NCBI GenBank assembly: GCA_029641185.1
Contig: JAPWGK010000029.1
Location: 248,001 to 312,000 of the forward strand
Source: Pseudofabraea citricarpa
Taxonomy: Eukaryota > Ascomycota > Leotiomycetes > Helotiales > Dermateaceae
Length of the DNA stretch: 64,000 nt
Reading direction: 5' to 3'
Shown here: positions 56,332 through 64,000 of the stretch, in pieces
Layout of the letters: the number at the start of each line of letters is the position of its first letter
Numbering within the stretch: the first letter of the stretch is position 1
Notes under the pieces: generated by a model
Database searches by the model: none
Seen by the model: the letters and a program-made list of their open reading frames with translations, nothing else
What the model was told of the DNA's origin: nothing
Position numbers and translations under genes: made by a program

Positions 56332-57260
56332 CGAAGACAAGGGGATATTTACAAAGGACTATAGAAGCATATTTGGAGTTGGGGTGCTGTGGCATGATCA
56401 TAGGGGAACTATACCAGGTGTCTGCTCAAAAGGCGTTGTGTAACATTGCTTGGTATTTTAGTTACGAGCGCCTGGAATAATGAATTAATATGCGTCGCAA
56501 GACATTAGCTGTCATGCCTAAAAATACCTAGCAGGTGCTTCATCCAATCAATTGCTGATGGTGATGGTGATATCAAAGAGTCTCATATTTATCGAAGCAC
56601 TTCAAAGGTATGTTGTTAGTACCATCTATTCGGGGTCTGCATAGTGCAAGGTGCTCATTTCACAATATCAAAAGGACACAAAAACTAAGATCTTGTTTCC
56701 ATCATGTAAACAAACTCGGTGTTGATGATACGGCAGCTCGCCTGTTTCACCCTTACTTCCCCAGTCCCCCATATTGTGGCTGCGCAGGTTGACCCAGATT
56801 GCACCTCATATGTGATGCCGGCCGATTAGTTTCTGCAATTGTGCATGTACATCTCCAAAATTCAAGTAGAAGAATCGTTAATAGCCTTTTCCAAAATACC
56901 GAAGGATTTGAAAATTGCGCCAGCGGTGAGAGAACCTGCCTGCATGTCGCGGCTGCTCCTGACGCATGGGCACGTGCTGCCAGGGTAACCTTGATGTTTT
57001 AATTTACAACATCGAATGTCTGGTTCCGGCACATACTTTATCTCCTCGTGCTCATCTTCGATTGCGGCGATTCCCAGCGAGGCCAATTAATCAGCCCGAA
57101 GCCCTTCCCTTCGAAATACGATCACAGCTCTGAGTAGACACGACTCACGAAGCATAACGAACCTCGACGCCTTCACGAATCAACACTACACGCGCCACAC
57201 TTGAATGCGGCTCAAGTACAACAATAACAGAATAGAAGGAGGTGCGAAACGGTGATTGGT
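56332..57260. other. Intergenic region
   Basis: RING-gene 3' flank and kinase promoter. No supported gene. Confidence 0.5.
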
Positions 57261-59956
57261 ATGCAGACGGCCAGGCTTAAGGCTGAATCGCAAGGTCGGA
57301 AAGCTAAGGTGATACTTCCATGCGTTACTGCGACTCCAGTATTGGGTAGCAGATGTGCAATAAGCCCCCTAGAGACATCCGAGACTAACATTGCTTTTAA
57401 CAGCTTGCCAACTCCTACCATGAGCTATTGGAGTACGTCTTACCTCTCGATATATGTGTGAAAGGATCTACGAGACAAATTACTGACCTTGCTGGCCTTG
57501 CAGAGAGTTCTCGTCGAAAGACCTTCGCTCAGTAGGAAACTATACACTCGGTCGATTAATTGGAAAGGGATCTTTCGGAAAGGTCTATCTTGCTACACAT
57601 AAGCTCATACATGGTTCGAAAGTACGTCGGAATGAACTATACATTTAACGGACTTTGGCTAAAGCCCCCCTGCAGGTTGTATTAAAGTCTGCGAAGAAGG
57701 ACGACTCGAATCTTGCACGCGAAATCCATCACCATCGGCAATTCTTACATCCTCATATTGCCCGCTTATATGAAGTCATAGTTACAGAGAATCTAGTATG
57801 GCTAGTCCTAGAATACTGTCCTGGTATGCTGCGCATAGCCCTCATGTCCCAAACTTGATCTTGGCTAATACTAATGCTTGGCAGGTGATGAATTATACAA
57901 TTACCTTCTCAAAAATGGTGCGCTCCCTGTAGAAAAGGTACAAAAGGTGTTTACGCAGTTGGTTGGATCGGTCTCTTATGTTCATAACGCATCTTGCGTT
58001 CACCGGGATCTGAAGTTAGAGAATATCCTCCTTGACAAGAACGAGAACGTCAAACTATGCGATTTTGGGTTTACAAGGGAATATGAGGGGAAAGCAAGCT
58101 ACTTACAGACGTTCTGCGGTACGATCTGCTATAGCGCACCGGAAATGCTCAAGGGGGAGAAGTATGCTGGTGAGAAGGTTGATGTTTGGAGTTTGGGAGT
58201 CATTCTATACGCACTTCTCTGTGGCGAGCTGCCATTTGATGAGGACGACGACAATGAGACCAGGACAAAAATACTGAGTGCAGAGCCAAAATGGCCGGAC
58301 CATCTCACTCCCGATGCGCGTTCTTTATTGGGGGTCTTACTATCGAAACGACCACTTATTAGGCCAGCATTATCAGAAATTCTCACACATCCATTCTTGG
58401 CCGAGCATGCACCACAGCAGCAAGTCATACTAAAACTCCAGCAGCCGGCTCCATTTACAACAGCTTTGGAAAAAGAGACATTGCAACGTATGCGAAGCGC
58501 TGGAGTTGATATTGACCAGGTAATTGAGAACGTGCTAGCACAGCGTTGTGATGCTTTGGCAGGTTGGTGGGGACTTCTAATTGAGAAAGAAGAACGCAAA
58601 CAGATACGCCGAGAACGGAAACGTAAAGAGAGGGAAGCAGAGAACCGGGTTTCTAGGAGATTAAGTGCTACAAGTAGTCGGCTTGGGACCTTGAAAGGTG
58701 TAGACGAAGAAGGTGCCTTGAATCTTGGTGATCCGCCCAGGAGCAGGGGAAGAGAAAAGAGACGGAGTGCACATTATCCGGAACTCATCCTAACAGATCT
58801 TCCTGGCCTTCCAGAACATACTCAACTAAGTCCAGAAGTTGCAACACCACCTCCTCCGATCGAAAAGGATCCCGTACGGTCGGCTAGCTCCTCTCGACAT
58901 CGGCGGCCTGTGCCTCCTCCGAAAGAGGGCGCATTCCGCAGCGCTCGGTCTCGTGGCAGTACACTTCACCTAGTCACTTCAAATTCCGATCTATTGAACG
59001 TGAATGGGGTGGCAGGAAGAGGCGGACGGCGGAAACATCAGCATCCTTTCATAAACCAGCTGGCGAATTGGAAACACTGGCTTCTAGATTCTGCAAAACG
59101 TACAAAATCCCCTGGGAAAAGAGCTACCAGATCGACGCCAGACCTGCTGAAAGTGAACAATGGCTCTAAATCAGATTCCAAGGATGCAAGTCCACGGTCC
59201 GCAACCTCCAAGACGCCTTCAGCACAACCTCGACTGCTGACCGGCCCAGTTAGTCATCCACCTGTGTCCCGTATGTATAATACTCCTAGTAAACGGCAAT
59301 CGATATCTCCATCGCCCTTGACACCACGCTCGACCTATCGACGACCTAGCACTGGTTTACGAGGGCGAAAGTCTACATCGTCATCTGTGTCATCTATCCG
59401 CAGCATACATCATCATCATCACACGCATTCGAAAGCTTCGTCTACGTCTTCCAATGGCTCAGGGTCTATGAGTAAAGTCTCGCTTCCAACTCGGAGTCCG
59501 CATCACTCAGTGAAGGTCCTTCCTGCAACTCCAACAACCAGCGCTTTTCCATCGAATATTCGTGTCGTGCGCCAACCACCCATGTCCTCGTTTAATGAGG
59601 GTATGTCATGGGGTAACCCAAGTTTCAGTGGTTCAGCTGCTGGTGGTCTTGTATTTGCAAAACGAAAGAAGAACATTTTCAAAGGACCATCACTCAATAC
59701 TTCATCTTCGAGATCTGGAGATGGTGCAAGCATTGCATCTGGTGGTAGAGGAGGGAGCCATAGTCGCAGCACATCAATAGCTGGTCGCCAAAGTGGTGAG
59801 ATTATTGAGGAAGAGGACGAGGACGAGATAGAAGAGGTGGAGGCTTTTAGTCCCTTAACAGGCCCGGGGGAAGTGGAGACGATCTATCCGGCAGTTGAGA
59901 CGCCAATCGATATTCCTTCATCGCCCACCATCAAAGAAGAGCCGAAAGGTTCTTGA
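57261..59956 (+). CDS. Serine/threonine protein kinase (KIN4/CAMK-like)
   Basis: Five exons, join(57261..57308,57404..57432,57504..57621,57676..57823,57885..59956), 804 residues. The short first exons (48 and 29 bases) give MQTARLKAES...ANSYHELLEEF before the kinase domain. That domain starts YTLGRLIGKGSFGKVYLA and runs to about residue 300. All catalytic elements are present: glycine loop, Lys in VVLKSA, HRDLKLEN, DFGFTREYEG, APE, and DVWSLG. The group is CAMK/KIN4-HSL1-like by the TREYEGK..YLQTFCGT activation segment. The remaining 500 residues are Ser/Pro/Arg/Lys-rich with many potential phosphosites and a His-rich patch, and no other domain was seen. Probable roles in polarity or cell-cycle checkpoints are inferred from the family. 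The start is chosen at 57261 because the frame upstream begins only at GTG. Confidence 0.88.
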
Positions 59957-60123
59957 CTTTCCACGATAGAATCGAATCGACGAGCCAGAACAAATCTTCA
60001 TTGTACAAAGGGTGTTTTAAATTTTGTAAGGGTTTGGGGTTGTTTAATTTGTGTTATTGATAAAAGGACTTGGGTCTTCTTAAGCGGGGGAGTTTTTTCT
60101 CCTCTTTTTGGGTTTGTTCATCT

Positions 60124-60297
60124 TCACTTCGAATTCTCGATCAGAGCTTGCACGATCTGATGGGACATCATCATACTAGGGACATGGGCTGTTTTGTTTC
60201 GTTTTAAAATTCTGCGCAGGGAGGAAGGTGGTGCTCGAGACGGCATGGAGCCGGGTTGCTCTTGTCCTTCTTGTTCCTCCTTTGTCTCTGCTGTCAT
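60124..60297 (-). CDS. Possible 57-residue basic small protein
   Basis: ATG at 60297. The start is Glu/Gln-rich, followed by a Ser/Pro segment, a basic SSLRRILKRNK block and a C-terminal helix-like SHQIVQALIENS stretch. No family recognised. Balanced composition is the only support, and it may be chance. Confidence 0.25.
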   Translation of the reverse strand: MTAETKEEQEGQEQPGSMPSRAPPSSLRRILKRNKTAHVPSMMMSHQIVQALIENSK

Positions 60298-60611
60298 TTT
60301 TGATACCAATTTACTTTAACTTCATATATGGTATACCACACAATTACAAAGTGTTAGGGATGAGACTTAATTTGGACTTTTGTTAAATTGTAGACGACTG
60401 AAAGTGTTGATTTGTTATCAGCATCTAGGGGGAAATATATCATACCTTTCTATTCGTCAGACTTTTGAAATAGAAAAGTCGTTAAATTCTTATTGCTGCA
60501 GTTAATCCTACAAGAAATTTCTAGGCAATGACTAAGATGATCTCAAGATTAAGACTTCTGCAGTTGTCGGCGCCGTGTCTTTGTGCCATCTCGCCAAAGG
60601 CCTAGAAAGCT

Positions 60612-60617
60612 CACGTG
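60612..60617. promoter_or_regulatory. CACGTG E-box upstream of the NatB subunit gene
   Basis: Perfect CACGTG 227 bases before the ATG of the Mdm20/Naa25-like gene. Confidence 0.35.
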
Positions 60618-60838
60618 CCATAGATGCTCTTTCCCTGTCTCGCTTCGAAAATTCATCCGCTCACCACCAAGAAGATAACATGAAAACAAGGATTTTGGGC
60701 CACTTCGCTGCAAATGATATTGATATCCAGTATCTCTTGGTTCAAACCTAATTTATAGGTCTACGTTATACTGTTTCCTAGGTACCGAAGTTGCGCGGGG
60801 GAGACACTTCTCCGGCTTACAATTGCACCCGGTTCAAC

Positions 60839-63800
60839 ATGGATCAACTCATGCCTCGTGGATCAGACGCATCCATCTGGTCTGCTATCGACGCCAAGAA
60901 CTTCAAACAAGCCCTGAAGACAGTGGAGAAGAGGCTCAGCAAAAACCCCCAGGATAAATACCTCAAGGTGCGTCTTAGCTTACCTATTCCCTGCGCACGA
61001 CGACTGTGTTTATAAGACCTGCGCACGTGATGGACGCTGTGGTTCCCAGACTGATTACATTCTAGGCCCTCTCATGTTATATTTATGGAGAACTGTCGCA
61101 GTTGAAATCAGAAAAGGTTGCAGTTCGCTTGGATGCAAGGAAACATGTATCTTCATACTTGAAAGACCTCAGCGAAGGACCTTTGCTTGTAGAAGATGAC
61201 GTCCTCATCCTATACTCCGAGGCATTGGAACATAACTGGAATGAACCGATTACTGGGTGGCGAAGAACAATTGGGATACGTCGGTGGGAGATGGTTAAAT
61301 TCTCGCCTAAGGATTTAGAGATCGGGCTACACAATTTCAGAATCTGCCTTGAGAAACATGACTTCACTCATGCTCAGCAGGTATGTTTTGCAGCGCCATG
61401 GTTGGTGCCATATGAGCTGCATTAGCTGGGTAACTTAATGTCTCCTAGACTGAACTGACTTTTCCGTCTAGATCTGCAACAGCTTAGAAAAGAACTTCCC
61501 CTCAGAACACAAATATGTTTTGTGGAATATCACTCTTCATTATCTGATCTCTGTAGGTCAAAAACCATGACGAAAATGAATGAAGACTAATAAGTATCAG
61601 CAAATGGGCTATGGGGATGACAACATAGTTCTTAGTGATCGACTTAGTCAAGCTATGATTCAAAAACTGGCAGAGGCGACGAAAGAAGCAAAGGTAACAG
61701 TCTCTGCTCCAAATCTTTTTAAGTTCTCAATGACTAACATTGAACCCTTAGAATGTGAAGAGCCTTCCTGTTAGATCTCTCCAGACGCCAGAGGAGGCGA
61801 TGCTACTACATAGAATAGTAGACAGTGGCAGAGGCAACACTGATAAACGTAAACTGGAATTTTACGACGATGGATATGCCGGCCCCGAGTCAAAGATTGC
61901 GAAAGGAAGCTGGAAGCTATGGCTCGATAAACTAAAGCTAATGGAAAAGACTGGTCATTGGCAGGATTTGTACGCTTTATCCTCCCGTTTACTTGATATG
62001 GCTCGCAAGGATCCCTCCGGAAAATTAGAAGACGCCAGAATGGGAGATTGGAAAGTCTGGCAGGCTTTCATGAAGTCTGCAAAATTCGCACTCGATTACG
62101 AAAGGTCTGAAACCTTGTCTCTGCCTAAGATGAGCCAGCTAACAGAATCATAGATACCTCAAGGTCATTCAGCATGAGACAAAAGCTCACCTAGACAAAG
62201 ATTCTGGGTGTGATAAGATTTATCGAAGAAATGCTGCACTGGCCGAGGTCTCCGCTAGTTTTGAGTACCTTTCAGAATGCCCAGAGCCTTACTTTGTTAT
62301 CGGACATCCCGACCTTCCTCGAGAAGATGCAGAATTACTTCAGTGGCAGGATGCCAAGAGCCAAATGGTTCGTGTGCTCCTGAATTATTTGGACAAGAAT
62401 TCCGGAGTGCCATCAGTCTTTTCTGACATTAGAGATTATTCAATGAGCCTTGATGCGGAAGATACGAAAGAGTTTTTGCATCGTCTATCGAAACTCCCGA
62501 AATTCGGCATTGCACCATTGCCATTTCAGGACATAGAGCTTGGTGAAAACGGACAAAAAGTATGCCTTGCTGAATACCATGTAAGATCCAACATTCCATC
62601 GATCCCTCAGATTGTTCAAACACTATTAAGTGTTTCAAGTACCCTTCCAAATTTTGCAGCATACTAACTCACAAAATTAGCTCGTCACAGCCAGTGATAT
62701 CACTGCATGCGTAACCAAGTTCAAGCTGATATATACAATCACTTCCGGCCTATCAGAAATCACTCGCAGGGCAAAACTCTCTATAGCACCAAAGATGCAA
62801 ATCGTTTGCGTATGGTGCCAATCTCCTTGTGATGTATGCTGCAAGAAGTGCTTAGCAACACAAGCACGGTCATCGATATTGACGTACGGATCGGCAATAG
62901 ACGATAACGGCCGTATTACAAAAACACTGTTGCCTACAGACATGCATCCAGCTGATGATTTCTGTATCCTTGCAGCAATGTGCTTAATCAAGATTGCTGG
63001 GATGTCACCTTTCTATGCGGAAGACTGCCGTAAGGCTTTTCAGGGGAAGAAGGCGACTTATATCCTACGCGCTGCTTTGTTGCTTGAGTATGCTTGGTCA
63101 CATTCAAAGGCCAATGCACAAATCTCGCTTCTACTCATCAGACTCTATACCCAGTTAGGTTGTGGCTCACTGGCTATGCGAGCATACCAGCGCCTTGGGC
63201 TCAAACAGATTCAACTGATGACACTGTCGTACGCAATGTTTGATAGAATCTCTTCACTGCATCCTCACCCTTTCTTGCATCTTCAAGATAACAATTCGAA
63301 GATCCCAAGCCCTGTTGAACAGCTACAGAAGCAACAAAAGGTTTTTAGGTCTTTCAGTGGCCAGATCAACAACAACATCTATAAATCTTTCGAGCATGGA
63401 AGTTATGATTCAGCGATCCAGCTTTTCGAGGCGGACTATAATATGAAGCATAGTCTGGCGATTGTGTCTTCTTTTATTGAGCTTCGGAAGATTAATCGGA
63501 TACTGTATCCAGATACCGCGTTGGACCTTACTTCTGATGGTTTTGATATGCTACGTAAGTCCTCTTTCTTTTGAGTAGCACACAAACTAACTAATCGGCA
63601 GCCGAAAAACCCGAGACGGTCACGAAATGGCAGAACAACTTAGACTATGGATCTTTCCCAAACTTCGAGCCTAATACAGCCCCCGAATTTGTGAACTATA
63701 CACAAGTTGGGCCAGGTATGAGTGTATGTCAATCCATCCAGTTCTTGATTCACAAGGAACTAAAGTATGATAGATGGAGCGAAGTCGATGGGAGATCGTT

Positions 63801-64000
63801 GTAGAGCGGGTAAGATACCATGTTGACTTAGAGGAAGACGACCCCAGACTATCAGAGAGTGCACTGTGGTTCAAGAACGATTACCCCGATCTATATATCG
63901 GCGACACGCCAGTCGGCTTGAATGGCACTCAAATAGAATTGTTCTACTATGATGTAGGCACTTATCTTGCCGAGATGTTGTTGGCGATGCAACATTACAT
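60839..64000 (+). CDS. MDM20: NatB auxiliary subunit Mdm20/Naa25, partial
   Basis: Nine exons seen, join(60839..60967,61066..61380,61472..61552,61601..61693,61752..62104,62154..62580,62681..63554,63602..63723,63774..>64000), all in frame; the gene continues past the window. Naa25/Mdm20 is the TPR-like scaffold that holds the Naa20 catalytic subunit of the NatB N-terminal acetyltransferase. Support: an N terminus with IWSAIDAKNFKQALKTVEKRLSKNPQ leading into the first TPR-like helices, GYGDDN, and the LLLIRLYTQLGCGSLAMRAYQRLGLKQIQLMTLSYAMFDR segment (only partly characteristic on its own) of the conserved MDM20 core. Intron acceptors at exon 4 (61600) and the exon 8 donor (63724) are choices between phase-compatible sites. 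More than 800 residues are encoded so far, normal for the family. Confidence 0.85.

Larger units (their letters stand above)
59957..60838. other. Intergenic region with a possible small gene
   Basis: Contains the small minus-strand frame at 60124-60297 and a CACGTG at 60612-60617. Otherwise nothing seen. Confidence 0.5.

Noticed and set aside
1..64000. CRISPR arrays, bacterial operons, rRNA genes
   Set aside because: None seen; the spliced gene structure throughout is eukaryotic.

Overview
The window is nuclear DNA of a filamentous ascomycete (Pezizomycotina). Most genes are broken by introns of about 45-110 bases with GT donors, CTAAC/CTAAT-like branch sites and AG acceptors. Both strands are used, there are no operons, and families such as DUF6594 proteins and fungal secreted class 3 lipases are present. 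A leotiomycete-like host is a guess from the general look of the proteins, not something I could test. Exon coordinates were worked out by hand by matching reading frames across splice sites; every multi-exon model listed keeps one open frame to a stop, except the last gene, which runs off the window.

Layout. 1-11 kb is gene-poor: a secreted lipase (2229-3632), a small secreted cysteine protein (4059-4562), the U5 snRNP protein Dib1 (7386-7932) and two decayed coding stretches. 11-23 kb is a housekeeping block: SERCA-type Ca2+-ATPase, proteasome subunit beta-3, a TUG/UBX protein, ribosomal protein eL36, a broken RNase H-like gene and a 14-3-3 protein. 23-33 kb holds a small hypothetical protein, an AT-rich desert, the U1 snRNP factor Prp39, mitochondrial cytochrome c peroxidase and a carboxymuconolactone decarboxylase-family protein.

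34.0-40.6 kb differs from its surroundings. Four adjacent genes encode a membrane-anchored retropepsin-like protein, a DUF6594 membrane protein, a trypsin-like serine protease with an intact His-Asp-Ser set, and an orphan protein with one C-terminal membrane helix. The last two are divergent across a promoter built from two diverged copies of the same sequence. This protease plus membrane-protein island, set between conserved genes, is the best candidate here for an undescribed system, possibly stress, self/non-self or defence related. That function is inference only.

41-64 kb returns to conserved genes: thioredoxin-PITH protein and condensin kleisin subunit (divergent), an FMO-type flavoprotein, a 4-kb desert, a 2-oxoglutarate/Fe(II) dioxygenase-like protein, a RING ubiquitin ligase, a KIN4-like protein kinase and the NatB auxiliary subunit Mdm20/Naa25 (cut by the right edge). 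Notable gene-structure oddities are a proteasome gene whose first coding exon is only the ATG, an 8-base micro-exon in the 14-3-3 gene, a possible frame-breaking exon inside a Prp39 intron, and a tandem acceptor in the DUF6594 gene.
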